NCBI GenBank assembly: GCA_963840805.1
Contig: CAWJAJ010000011.1
Span: forward strand, 620,001 to 684,000
Length of the DNA: 64,000 bases
From: CADEEN01 sp963840805
GTDB taxonomy: Bacteria > Pseudomonadota > Gammaproteobacteria > Burkholderiales > Burkholderiaceae_C
Direction: 5' to 3'
A program made the translations under genes and the position numbers. The notes beneath the pieces are model-generated. The model saw only the letters and a program-made list of their open reading frames with translations. It ran no database searches and was not told where the DNA came from. Shown here piece by piece: positions 45,408-53,663 of the stretch. Each line of letters opens with the position of its first letter. The first letter of the stretch is position 1.

Positions 45408-46682
45408 ATGGCGCTCGCCGGCACCGATCCCGATACCTTCGTCGCCACGCTGCCCAACGGTGTGCGCGTCATCGCGATGCCGATGTCGCACCTGCACACC
45501 GCCGCGGTCAGCGTGTTCGTGCGCAGCGGCAGTGCCCATGAGTCGGCGGCGTTGAGCGGCATCAGCCATGTCGTCGAGCACATGGCGTTCAAGGGCACGC
45601 ACGAGCGCGATGTGCGGCGCATCAACCTGGATGCCGAGCGCCTGGGCGCCGAGGTCAATGCCCACACCGACAAGGACCACACCGCCTACCAGATGCGCGG
45701 GTTGGCGCGGCACGCCGGCGAGTTCGTGCGCATGCTCGGCGACATCGTGCTGGCGCCCACCTTCCCCGCCGCGGAACTCGAGCGCGAACGGCAGGTGATC
45801 CTGCAGGAATTCGCCGAAGACGACGACGACCCCGTCTCGACCGGCTACAAACTGTTCGACCGTGCCTGCTATGGCCTGCATCCGGCGGCGCAGCCGGTGA
45901 TCGGCGCGCGCCGCAACATCGAGCGCTTCCAGCGCGACGACCTGGTGCGCTATGTCGAGCGCCAGTACAGCGGCGCCAACCTCATCGTCGGCGCAGCCGG
46001 CCAGATCGATCCGGATGCGATCTTTCGCGCCGTCGAGGCCGCGTTCGGCGGCCTGCGGCCGGGCGCGCCGAACGTCGTCGCCGCACCGGTCTATGCCGGC
46101 GCCATTCGCGCACGGGCGCTGGCCGGCAGCAGCCAGACGCACGTGGTGCTCGGCTACCCGATCCCGTCGCTGCGTGACGATGACCTGGCCGCCCTGGTTG
46201 CCGCCGCCGTGTTCGGCGAGGGCATGAGCTCGCCGCTGCTCGACCGCGTGCGCGAACAGCGCGGGCTGGCTTACCACGCATCGTGCACCGCCGACATGTT
46301 CGACATGTGCGGCCAGCTGGTGATCGAGGCCTCGACGGCGCCGGCGCAGGCCGACGAGTACCTGCGCGAAGTCACGGCGCTGCTGGGGGCGCATGCCAGC
46401 GCGATCGATCCGGTCGACCTCGACCGGGCACGCAACCAGATCGCGGTGCGGCGCCTGCACGAGGCCGAGAAGCCGCTGCGCCGCCTCGAGGATGCGGCGC
46501 TCGAGCTGTTCGTGCAGGGTGGCATCCGTTCGCGCAGCGAGATGCTGGCGCGCCTGTTGAGCGTCACCGCCGAAGAGGTGCGCGCCGCCTTCGAACGCAT
46601 GCTCGCCGCCGGGCCCTCGGCAGCCATCGTCGGCAGCGTCGGCCGCGGTGCCGGCGAGCGGGCGCGGGCGATCCTGCGCTGA
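45408..46682 (+). CDS. M16 family zinc metallopeptidase
   Basis: The 424-residue protein starts MALAGTDPDTFVATLPNG and has the inverted zinc motif HVVEHMAFKGTHER (HxxEH, near residue 54), followed by the second Glu in the ELERERQVILQEFAEDDDDP helix. It then carries the M16C-like second half with REQRGLAYHASCTADMF. These enzymes cleave peptides inside a clamshell; bacterial ones act on leader or degraded peptides. It starts 11 bases after mnmH. No signal peptide is visible, so it is probably cytosolic. It is a single-chain M16B type by size. Confidence 0.9.
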   Translation: MALAGTDPDTFVATLPNGVRVIAMPMSHLHTAAVSVFVRSGSAHESAALSGISHVVEHMAFKGTHERDVRRINLDAERLGAEVNAHTDKDHTAYQMRGLARHAGEFVRMLGDIVLAPTFPAAELERERQVILQEFAEDDDDPVSTGYKLFDRACYGLHPAAQPVIGARRNIERFQRDDLVRYVERQYSGANLIVGAAGQIDPDAIFRAVEAAFGGLRPGAPNVVAAPVYAGAIRARALAGSSQTHVVLGYPIPSLRDDDLAALVAAAVFGEGMSSPLLDRVREQRGLAYHASCTADMFDMCGQLVIEASTAPAQADEYLREVTALLGAHASAIDPVDLDRARNQIAVRRLHEAEKPLRRLEDAALELFVQGGIRSRSEMLARLLSVTAEEVRAAFERMLAAGPSAAIVGSVGRGAGERARAILR

Positions 46683-46704
46683 GCGCCCGCCCCGCGCACG
46701 CGGG

Positions 46705-47052
46705 TCACGGCGAGCGCAGCGCGTGCGTGCAGCCTGCCATGGTCGCGTCGCCGCCGCAGCGCCACCGTTGCGCCCAGCGCTCGAGTTGCCGGGCGGTGGC
46801 GGCGAACTCGGTGCCGTACAGCTGCGGACCGTAGCGCCACATCTGCCACGCGATGCGTGCCGCCTCGGGGTGGCCCTGGTCGGCCAGCGCAGTCAGCTCG
46901 GCATACGCTGCCGCCCACTGATTGCGCTCGTAGCGCAGCATCGCCGCCGCGAACGCCTCCTCCGAAGCGTGGGCCGCACCGGCCGCCAGCGCCATCACGA
47001 GCAGTGCAATCGGCCAGCGCGGCGTGCGCCGTTGGCATCGTGTGCGTCGCAT
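46705..47052 (-). CDS. Small exported Sel1/TPR-like protein
   Basis: From ATG 47052, preceded by GAGG at 5-base spacing, the 115-residue product has a signal peptide (RWPIALLVMALAAGAAHAS, cleaved after AHA). One helical-repeat-like domain follows, with LRYERNQWAAAYAELTALADQGHPEAARIAWQMW, a Sel1-type pattern. The C-terminus has two Cys (C-GGDATMAGC), maybe a disulfide. A longer start at 47088 would overlap the preceding gene by 11 bases. It is probably periplasmic and a protein-interaction module; I know of no function. Confidence 0.7.
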   Translation of the reverse strand: MRRTRCQRRTPRWPIALLVMALAAGAAHASEEAFAAAMLRYERNQWAAAYAELTALADQGHPEAARIAWQMWRYGPQLYGTEFAATARQLERWAQRWRCGGDATMAGCTHALRSP

Positions 47053-47077
47053 GCCTGCCTCTGGGCGAAGGAGCAGC

Positions 47078-47353
47078 TCATTGGCCATAGGCCGCCACCG
47101 ACAGTGGGGACGGATCGGGCGACACCTCGACCGCGTCCCAGTCGACGCGGCCGTGGTCGATGCCCCATTCGGCGCCGACGCTCGCCGGCGGCACGGCGTC
47201 GGCCTGCCGATCGTCGTGTGCCGGCTGGGCCTGCAGCGGCCAGCTGACGAAGCTCGCCAGCATCAGCATCGACAGCGACAGCACCACGGTCAGCAGCCAC
47301 AGCAGAGCAGACCAGGCAGGGCTCAGGGAGGTGTTGCGAAGGTTCGGCGTCAT
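47078..47353 (-). CDS. Small single-pass membrane protein, about 91 residues
   Basis: The product begins MTPNLRNTSLSPAW and has one long hydrophobic helix (SALLWLLTVVLSLSMLMLAS) followed by a mostly acidic, probably periplasmic tail ending AYGQ. I do not recognise the family. It lies immediately upstream of the exported Sel1-like gene, whose longer start would overlap it, so the two are likely co-expressed. Upstream is a structured leader region (47374-47428). Confidence 0.6.
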   Translation of the reverse strand: MTPNLRNTSLSPAWSALLWLLTVVLSLSMLMLASFVSWPLQAQPAHDDRQADAVPPASVGAEWGIDHGRVDWDAVEVSPDPSPLSVAAYGQ

Positions 47354-47373
47354 GGAGGGATCCTCGGGTCGGG

Positions 47374-47428
47374 GTGGAGAAGCCGCTGCGTGAGGCCCGA
47401 AGGCCGCTTGCGGCGGGAGGGTCTCCAC
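47374..47428. other. Structured intergenic element, possible RNA leader
   Basis: GTGGAGA at 47374-47380 pairs with TCTCCAC at 47422-47428, and inside are AGGCC-CGAA-GGCC and GCCGC-TT-GCGGC (47403-47414) hairpins, so the sequence can fold as a closed multi-branch structure. On the minus strand it lies in the leader of the small membrane protein. Significance is unknown. Confidence 0.4.
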
Positions 47429-47448
47429 TGTCCGACCCGGCCTGCTCC

Positions 47449-47464
47449 GGCGTCCTTAGACGCC
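47449..47464 (-). terminator. Hairpin after the ATPase regulator gene
   Basis: GGCGTC-CTTA-GACGCC is a perfect 6-bp stem located 9 bases downstream of the ATPase stop on the minus strand. No T-run follows, so it may be weak or Rho-aided. Confidence 0.45.
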
Positions 47465-47473
47465 CCAAAGCGT

Positions 47474-50029
47474 TCAAAAAACGGCGCCAGGCAGTGCCAT
47501 CAACCGCTGCGCGACCTCGCCGGCCAGCGCCTCGGCCGCGTCGTCGTCCAGCTGCGCGCCGGCCGCGCGGCAGTGCTCGCCTTCGGCTGCGCTCAGCGCG
47601 CCGGCCAAGGCACTGGCGCAATGCGCTGCCAGCGTGGCCTCGTTGGGCTGTCGCACGTCGCCGTGCCGGGCATACCAGGCATCGGCGTGGCCCAGCAGCG
47701 TCGCGGCCTGCACCGCCAAGCCCGCGCGCACCGCCAGCAGGGCCAAGGCATCGAGCAGCAGATAGCCCCAGCCATTGCGCCACATCAGCGGCAGCGCCTG
47801 CGCGGCCGCCTCGCGCGCGGGTGCGTCGTGCCCCTTCAAGATCCAGGCCGCGCAGAGGTTGGTCAAGGCCAAACCCAGGTTGGACGGTTGGTCGAGTTGG
47901 CTCAGCGTCGCCACGGCGATGCGGCCGAGCGCAATCGATTCATCGAGGTCACCGGCCATCAGCGCCGCATCGGCGAGCTTCAACCGCGCCCACGCCGCGG
48001 TGCGTTCGGCACCGCCGCGTTCGGCCAGCGACAACTCGTCGCGGCAGGCGGTACGGTAGCCGGCGGCGTCGCCACGGTGGATGGCGACACCGGCGTGCGC
48101 GGCGGCGGTCCAGGCGCGCTGCCGCGGCGGCCAGGTGGGCTCTTCGAGCGCGCGCACTTCGGCCAGCGCACGCTCCGCAGCATCGAAATTGCCGCCGCGC
48201 GCGCACTCGGCGGCATGAAAGCCGAGGGCAAAGTGCAGCCGCGCACGGTCGCCGAGCCGGCGCCAGGCCGCCACGGCCTGGCCGGAAGCCTCCAGGCGCG
48301 ACACCACGTCGAGCGCGATCAGGCCGTGCGATGCGATGCAGGTCCAGATGCAGGCTTGGGCGTGCTGCGATGCGTCTGGCAGCAGGGCATGCAGCGCCTC
48401 CGCGCGGCGGCGCCGCGGTGCGTTGAGGCTGCGCAGGTGGTCCAGCCGCATCAGTGCCAGGCCGGTGCGCGCGGCGATATCGGCGTCGCGTTGCTGGCAG
48501 GCGCGATCGAAAGCGGCCTGCAGGTCGTCGTAGTCGGGCGCATGGCGGGCCAACCAGGGTCGATCGCCCATGGACCAGAACGCGCGCTCGATCTGATCGG
48601 CCAGCGACGCCATCGCCTGGCCGTGCCGCTGCAGCGCCGGCGCCGTCTCGTGGTGCAGCGCGAGTTGCTCGCCGGCGAATCGGCGCGTGGTTTCGAGCAG
48701 GCGGTAGCGCGGCGGCTCGGATCGCTCGACTTGCACCAGCGACTTGTCGACCAACGCCGACAGCGCCTCGAGCACGGCCCACTCGTCGAGCCCGGGGCCG
48801 GCCAGCGCTTGCTGGGCGGTATCGACGCAAAAACTGCCGGCAAACGCAGCCAGTTGTCGCAGCACCGATTGCTCCTGCGGCGCGAGCAGCGAGTGGCTCC
48901 ACTCGAGCATCGACTGCAACGTCTGCTGGCGCATCGGTACGCCCTGGCCGCTTTGGCGCAGCAGGCGCGACCATTCGTCGAATCGCTCGGACAGCGATGT
49001 CAGGCCCAGCAGCGGGATGCGCGCCGCGGCCATCTCGATGGCCAGTGGCAAGCCATCGAGCCGGCCGAGCAACGTGATCACGCTGTCGACATTGGCCGTG
49101 CCGACGGCGAAGTGCCGGTCCGCGGCCTGTGCGCGCTGCTCGAGCAACTGCACGGCACTGAATCGACGCGCTTCCCCCAGCGGCGTGTGCGGCGGCGGCA
49201 CGGCCAGCGGCTCGAGGCGGTAGACCAGCTCACCGAGCACGTGCAGCACCTCCTGCGACGTGACCAGCAGGCGCACGCCGGGCGCCGCGCGCAGCAACGT
49301 CGCCGAGAGTTGGCCGACGGCGTCGACCAGCCGTTCGCAGTTGTCGAGCACGAGCAGCGTGCGACGCGGCGCCAGCGAGCGCGCCAACATTTCGGACAAG
49401 TCACTGCGTCCGTCGCCGAGCGTCAGGTTGGCGGCGTTGGCGACGGCCGCGACCAGGTGGTCCGCGCCAGCCAATCCGGCCAGGTCGACCCACCACACGC
49501 CATTCGCATGCAAGCCGACCTGCCCGCGCGCCACCTCTTGCGCCACGCGTGTCTTGCCGATCCCGCCAGGCCCGAGCACGGTGACCAGGCGCTGGGTGGC
49601 CAATGCCGCGGCCAGGGCCGCCACATCGTCGTCGCGCCCGATCAGGCTGGCCACGGCCGCAGGCAGGTTGTGCCACGCCACGGCGGCCTCGGCCGGCGCC
49701 GGTGCGCCGCTGCGCGCCGGGGCCTCGATCGGTGTCTCGGCGGCGAGGGCAAAGCGATAGCCGAAGCCGGGCACCGTCGCGATGGCGTCGGCGCCGAGCA
49801 GGCGGCGCAATGCCGACACCTGCACCTGGATGTTCGCTTCCTCGACGACCAGCCCGGGCCAGACGAAGTCGAGCAGTTCGGATTTGGTGACCAGCCGATC
49901 GGGGCGATCGATCAATGCCAGCAGCAGATCGAACGCACGCGCACCGACGGCAAGCACCCGGCCATCGCACAGCAATTTGCGTTGCGTGCGCTGCACTTCA
50001 AAGCGGCCGAAGCGGACACTGCCCTGCAC
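47474..50029 (-). CDS. Winged-helix/AAA-type ATPase transcriptional regulator with TPR-like C-terminus
   Basis: Start GTG 50029 is preceded by GGAGG at 5-base spacing, giving 851 residues. An OmpR-type winged helix occupies residues 1-95 (VRFGRFEVQRTQRKLL, SALRRLLGADAIATVPGFGYRF). Next come an NB-ARC/STAND ATPase with Walker A LGPGGIGKTRVAQE (about 150-160) and LLVLDNCERL (Walker B), then VRLLVTSQEVLHV and GLPLAIEMAAARI, and a long helical repeat region. This matches the predicted-ATPase regulators COG3903. Such proteins sense a ligand through the helical part and activate genes. It is divergent from the acyltransferase gene, which may be its target. Confidence 0.85.
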   Translation of the reverse strand: MQGSVRFGRFEVQRTQRKLLCDGRVLAVGARAFDLLLALIDRPDRLVTKSELLDFVWPGLVVEEANIQVQVSALRRLLGADAIATVPGFGYRFALAAETPIEAPARSGAPAPAEAAVAWHNLPAAVASLIGRDDDVAALAAALATQRLVTVLGPGGIGKTRVAQEVARGQVGLHANGVWWVDLAGLAGADHLVAAVANAANLTLGDGRSDLSEMLARSLAPRRTLLVLDNCERLVDAVGQLSATLLRAAPGVRLLVTSQEVLHVLGELVYRLEPLAVPPPHTPLGEARRFSAVQLLEQRAQAADRHFAVGTANVDSVITLLGRLDGLPLAIEMAAARIPLLGLTSLSERFDEWSRLLRQSGQGVPMRQQTLQSMLEWSHSLLAPQEQSVLRQLAAFAGSFCVDTAQQALAGPGLDEWAVLEALSALVDKSLVQVERSEPPRYRLLETTRRFAGEQLALHHETAPALQRHGQAMASLADQIERAFWSMGDRPWLARHAPDYDDLQAAFDRACQQRDADIAARTGLALMRLDHLRSLNAPRRRRAEALHALLPDASQHAQACIWTCIASHGLIALDVVSRLEASGQAVAAWRRLGDRARLHFALGFHAAECARGGNFDAAERALAEVRALEEPTWPPRQRAWTAAAHAGVAIHRGDAAGYRTACRDELSLAERGGAERTAAWARLKLADAALMAGDLDESIALGRIAVATLSQLDQPSNLGLALTNLCAAWILKGHDAPAREAAAQALPLMWRNGWGYLLLDALALLAVRAGLAVQAATLLGHADAWYARHGDVRQPNEATLAAHCASALAGALSAAEGEHCRAAGAQLDDDAAEALAGEVAQRLMALPGAVF

Positions 50030-50160
50030 CCCTGCCTCCCCGGTTCTGTCGCAGTCCGGCCCTCGCGGCGGAGGACTGCGCCGACATGGTAGGCACAACG
50101 CGCCCGGCGCACCATCGGCAGGATCGCCAGGGGCGTAGCATCCGCGCCGGGAGGAGACGC

Positions 50161-51627
50161 ATGTCGGCAAGCATCACCCTGCCTCTGTGGCTGGCGCTGG
50201 TGATCGGCGCGCTCGCGGCCTGGGCGTTGCTGGATCGGCTGTTGATGCCGAGCGCGCGCTGGTTCGTCAGGAGCCGCGCCAACCGCGTGCTCGACGAAGT
50301 CGGCCGGCGGCTCGCGATCGGCATCCGGCCGTTCCAGCAGGTGCGGCGCCAGGCGCTGATCGACCGCCTGATCTTCGACGACAAGGTGCAGCAGGCGGCG
50401 CAGGCCTTTGCCGATGCCCGCGGCATGCCGCGCGAGGTCGCGCTGGACCAGGTGCAGCGCTACGCGCGCGAGATCGTGCCGGCCTTCAATGCCTACGTGT
50501 ACTTCCGCGTCGGCTACTGGATCGGCAAGCAGCTGTCGCGCTCGCTGTACCGCGTGCGCATCGGCTACACCGACGACGCCGGACTGAACGCCATTCCCGC
50601 CGAGGCCACGGTGGTGTTCGTGATGAACCACCGCAGCAACATGGACTACATCATCGCCTCGTACCTGGCCGCCGAGCGCGCCGCGCTGTCCTACGCGGTC
50701 GGCGAATGGGCGCGCGTGTGGGGGCTGCAGCAGCTGATCCGCGCGATGGGCGCCTACTTCGTGCGCCGCAATTCGAAGGACGAGCTGTACCGCCGCGTGC
50801 TCGAGCGCTACATCGCGATGGCCACCGAGGCCGGCGTGACGCAGGCGGTCTACCCCGAAGGCGGGCTGACGCGCGACGGCCTGATGCGCGAGCCACGCTT
50901 CGGCGTGCTCGACTACATGCTGCGCGGCTTCCACGCCCACGGCGAGCGCGACCTGGTGTTCGTGCCGCTGGGCCTGAACTACGACCGCGTGCTCGAGGAC
51001 CGCACGCAGTTGCGCGCCGGCGACGCCGGCGCCGCCAAGGCGGGCCGGCTGCGCGCCGCCGTGCGCACGCTGGCGTTCGTCGGCGACCAGTTGGGGTTGC
51101 TGCTGCGCAGCCGCTGGCACCGGCTGGGCTACGCCTGCGTCAACTTCGGCACGCCGGTGTCGGTGCGCCAATGGGCAGCAGCGCGCGGTGTCGATTTCGA
51201 GCACCTGCCTCGCGAGCAGCGCCAGGCCGAGGTGGCCGCACTCGGCCGGCACCTGATGGATCAGGTCGGGCAGCTGATCCCGGTGCTGCCGGTGCCGTTG
51301 GTGGCCACGGTGCTGCTGCAGCGAGCCGATGTCACGGATGACACGGGCATCGGCGAGCTGGAGTTGAAATCCGCGGTGGCCGATCTGGTACGCCGCCTCG
51401 AGGCCCGCAACGCCCGGCTGTACTTGCCGCGCGGCGACTGGGACTACGCCGTCAGCGCCGGCCTGCGCATGCTGACGCTGCGCCACCTGGTCGACGCGCA
51501 GGACGGCCTGTACCGGGCCCGCGCCAGCGAGGCACCGCTGCTGCGCTACTACGCGAATTCGATTGCCCACCTGCTGGCCTTGCCGGTCGATCCCGGTCAA
51601 GCGCCGAAGCTCCAGCCCGCGGCATGA
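50161..51627 (+). CDS. PlsB/PlsC-type glycerolipid acyltransferase
   Basis: The 488-residue protein has an N-terminal hydrophobic helix (LWLALVIGALAAWALL). Its acyltransferase core has the FVMNHRSNMDYI motif (NHxxxxD) near residue 160 and YPEGGLTRDG near 235, with PLGLNYDRVLED between. It should transfer acyl groups to glycerol-3-phosphate or a lysophospholipid at the inner membrane. Size is between PlsC (about 250) and PlsB (about 800), like the large acyltransferases of Burkholderiales. A strong GGGAGGAG ribosome site lies 3-7 bases upstream. It is followed after 9 bases by a DUF2189 gene. Confidence 0.85.
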   Translation: MSASITLPLWLALVIGALAAWALLDRLLMPSARWFVRSRANRVLDEVGRRLAIGIRPFQQVRRQALIDRLIFDDKVQQAAQAFADARGMPREVALDQVQRYAREIVPAFNAYVYFRVGYWIGKQLSRSLYRVRIGYTDDAGLNAIPAEATVVFVMNHRSNMDYIIASYLAAERAALSYAVGEWARVWGLQQLIRAMGAYFVRRNSKDELYRRVLERYIAMATEAGVTQAVYPEGGLTRDGLMREPRFGVLDYMLRGFHAHGERDLVFVPLGLNYDRVLEDRTQLRAGDAGAAKAGRLRAAVRTLAFVGDQLGLLLRSRWHRLGYACVNFGTPVSVRQWAAARGVDFEHLPREQRQAEVAALGRHLMDQVGQLIPVLPVPLVATVLLQRADVTDDTGIGELELKSAVADLVRRLEARNARLYLPRGDWDYAVSAGLRMLTLRHLVDAQDGLYRARASEAPLLRYYANSIAHLLALPVDPGQAPKLQPAA

Positions 51628-51636
51628 TGGAGCCCG

Positions 51637-52449
51637 ATGGCCCCCTCCGAAGCTTCCGTTGACCCGGACCACCGCGCTGCCGACGTGCGCCCGATCGGCC
51701 TCGCGCGGCCGTTGCGATGGCTGGCCCTGGGCGCACGCGACCTCGCCCGCGCGCCCGGCCCGGGGCTGTCGCACGGGCTGACGCTGGCGCTGTTCGGCGG
51801 CGCGCTGTTCGTCGCTGCGCATCGCCACTTCTGGCTGCTGGCCGGCGCCTTCAGCGGCTTCCTGCTGGTGGCGCCGGTGCTGGCCACCGGGCTGTATGCG
51901 GTCAGCCGCGCACTCGAGCGCGGCGAACCTTCAACGCTGGCCTCGATGATGGGCGTGGCAGTGCGCGCCTGGTGGCCGCGCGGCGCAACGGCGCGGCGAC
52001 TGATGCGCTTCGGTGCCCTGCTCGCGCTGGCCGGCACCGGCTGGGTGCTCACTTCGGCCTCGCTGGTGACCTGGTTCGCGCCGCAAGTCGTCAACAACCC
52101 GGCCGATTTCGTGCGCCAGGTCGTGCTGGCCGAAACGGGCTGGCTGTTCGAGGGTTGGGTGCTGCTCGGCGGCGTGCTCGCCGCACCGGTGTTCGCCAGC
52201 AGCGTGGTGGCGATCCCGCTGCTGCTCGACCGTCCCGTCGGCGTGATGGCCGCGGTGCTCGCCAGCTGGCGCGTGGTGCTGGCCAACCCGCTGCCGATGG
52301 CGCTGTGGGCGTTGCTGATCATGGTGCTGACTGCGATCGGCATGGCCACGCTGCTGATCGGGCTGGTACCCGTCGTGCCGTGGCTGGCTCATGCCAGCTG
52401 GCATGCCTACCGCGACTGCCTCGCGCCTGCAGCGACGCCGCCGCACTGA
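51637..52449 (+). CDS. DUF2189 integral membrane protein
   Basis: The 270-residue protein has six hydrophobic helices, with an N-terminal RPLRWLALGARDLARAPGPGLSHGLTLALFGG that fits DUF2189 and the conserved GAFSGFLLVAPVLATGLYAVSRALERGE. Function is not known; related proteins are tied to membrane-associated oxidase regions in some species. It follows the acyltransferase by 9 bases and precedes the DUF2788 gene by 11, so the three are probably one operon. Confidence 0.85.
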   Translation: MAPSEASVDPDHRAADVRPIGLARPLRWLALGARDLARAPGPGLSHGLTLALFGGALFVAAHRHFWLLAGAFSGFLLVAPVLATGLYAVSRALERGEPSTLASMMGVAVRAWWPRGATARRLMRFGALLALAGTGWVLTSASLVTWFAPQVVNNPADFVRQVVLAETGWLFEGWVLLGGVLAAPVFASSVVAIPLLLDRPVGVMAAVLASWRVVLANPLPMALWALLIMVLTAIGMATLLIGLVPVVPWLAHASWHAYRDCLAPAATPPH

Positions 52450-52460
52450 GGCCTCGCGCC

Positions 52461-52673
52461 ATGTTCGGCTTCAGCGAAGAGGAGATCGCCGGCTTCGGCC
52501 TGAGCTTCGGCGTCGGCGCGTTCATGCTCTACATGGTGTTCATCATCTTCCAGCTCGCACGCGAGTCGAAGGCCGGCCGCTTCGGCACCTTCGTGCTCTT
52601 CCTCGCGCTCGGCTTCGGGCTCGTCGGCTTCGCCGCCAAGGGAGTGATCAAGTGGTTCATCGCCGGCGCCTGA
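52461..52673 (+). CDS. DUF2788 small membrane protein
   Basis: The 70-residue protein reads MFGFSEEEIAGFGLSFGVGAF, then two hydrophobic helices separated by a charged ARESKAGRFG loop, with a last GVIKWFIAG. Length and motif order equal DUF2788, a small proteobacterial family of unknown function. Start is clear. It ends the acyltransferase-DUF2189-DUF2788 group. Confidence 0.88.
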   Translation: MFGFSEEEIAGFGLSFGVGAFMLYMVFIIFQLARESKAGRFGTFVLFLALGFGLVGFAAKGVIKWFIAGA

Positions 52674-52699
52674 TCGGCACCTGATCGGCACCCCGATCG

Positions 52700-53560
52700 T
52701 CAGCGCGCGAACTCGTACGACATCGCGGTGATCGTTCCCCGCCAGTAGGGCTTGGCACCTTCGGGCAGCAGCCACGCCACCTCGCCACTGAACGGCACCC
52801 GCATGCCGCCGTGGTCGCGGTAATCCGACCAGCGGCCCTGCCACGGCGTCATCACGACGCGGCCGCCGACCGTGCGGCCGCGGGCCTCGGCGCGCACCGA
52901 TTCGACCAGGCCTTCGTCGTTGAAGCGAAACAGCAGCGTCAGGCCGAGCGGGCCGTCGACCAGCGTGGCGCGGGCCGAGCGATCGTCGACGGGCTCCCAC
53001 TGCACGCCCTGGCTCGGCAGCAGCGCGGTCGGGTACCACGCCGCCTCGGCCAAGAAGCGCATCAGTTCCCCCTCGGCGACCGCCTCGCCGCCGCGCAGGT
53101 CGGCCAGCGTGAACAGGCCGAGGATGGCTGCATGCAGGATGCCCTCGCCGGCCACGTACGCATCGTGCACATGCACCACCAGCCCCGGCAGCATCGCGAT
53201 GCGCGCGTCCCAGACGAAGCCTGGCCGCTGCGTGACGACACGCTGCGTCGACGCGAACGACTTCCACTGCTCGCCGCTCGTGCTCATGTTGAAGCTGCCG
53301 CGATGCTCGACGCTGGCGGCGGCCACGATCGGCTGGCCGTCCTTCAGCACGGCGCGGAAGTAGCGCTGCACCGGTGGCGGCTGGCCGTCGAGTTCCGTGG
53401 CATCGAACACGCGCACCGGCGAGGCCACCCGCGTGGCCTCCAGCCGCACCAGCAACGCACGCGTGCCCTGGGCCCAGCGCGACGCGCCGTAACCGGCAAC
53501 GACGAACGCCGCTGCAACCAGCACGCCGGCCACCAACAGCGCCCACTTGAGTCCGGACAT
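52700..53560 (-). CDS. DUF6544/DUF6920-like membrane-anchored protein
   Basis: From ATG 53560, with a GGAGGTG ribosome site at 4-5 bases, the product has 286 residues. It has one N-terminal membrane anchor (MSGLKWALLVAGVLVAAAFVVAGYGASRW) and a mostly beta-structured domain beginning LPPPVQRYFRAVLKDGQPIV-like, with RPGFVWDARIAMLPGLVVHVHDAYVAGEG and a C-terminal YWRGTITAMSYEF. I place it near DUF6544/DUF6920 by these segments. It may bind lipid or a small hydrophobic ligand, since the domain order resembles lipocalin-like folds, which is a guess. It is divergent from the Tat-exported propeller gene. Confidence 0.7.
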   Translation of the reverse strand: MSGLKWALLVAGVLVAAAFVVAGYGASRWAQGTRALLVRLEATRVASPVRVFDATELDGQPPPVQRYFRAVLKDGQPIVAAASVEHRGSFNMSTSGEQWKSFASTQRVVTQRPGFVWDARIAMLPGLVVHVHDAYVAGEGILHAAILGLFTLADLRGGEAVAEGELMRFLAEAAWYPTALLPSQGVQWEPVDDRSARATLVDGPLGLTLLFRFNDEGLVESVRAEARGRTVGGRVVMTPWQGRWSDYRDHGGMRVPFSGEVAWLLPEGAKPYWRGTITAMSYEFAR

Positions 53561-53663
53561 CGCCACCTCCGTGCCGAAAACCACGACGGGTCGGCTGGAT
53601 TCCCGAAGCGCGCGATGATAGCGGCGCGACGGTGCGCGCCGCCGCGTGAACCAGGAGCCCACG

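Noticed and set aside
47024..50092. Open frame of 1022 codons on the plus strand opposite the ATPase regulator
   Set aside because: It lies antisense to a well-recognised gene, is rich in Arg/Gln/His as GC-rich shadow frames are, and has no domain motif or ribosome site.
52670..52692. Direct repeat CTGATCGGCAC in two adjacent copies after the DUF2788 gene
   Set aside because: Only two short copies; no sign of a minisatellite or attachment site.
53646..53663. GTG start at 53646 for the propeller protein
   Set aside because: It would put the AGGAG ribosome site inside the gene and lengthen the Tat signal; ATG 53664 is better placed.
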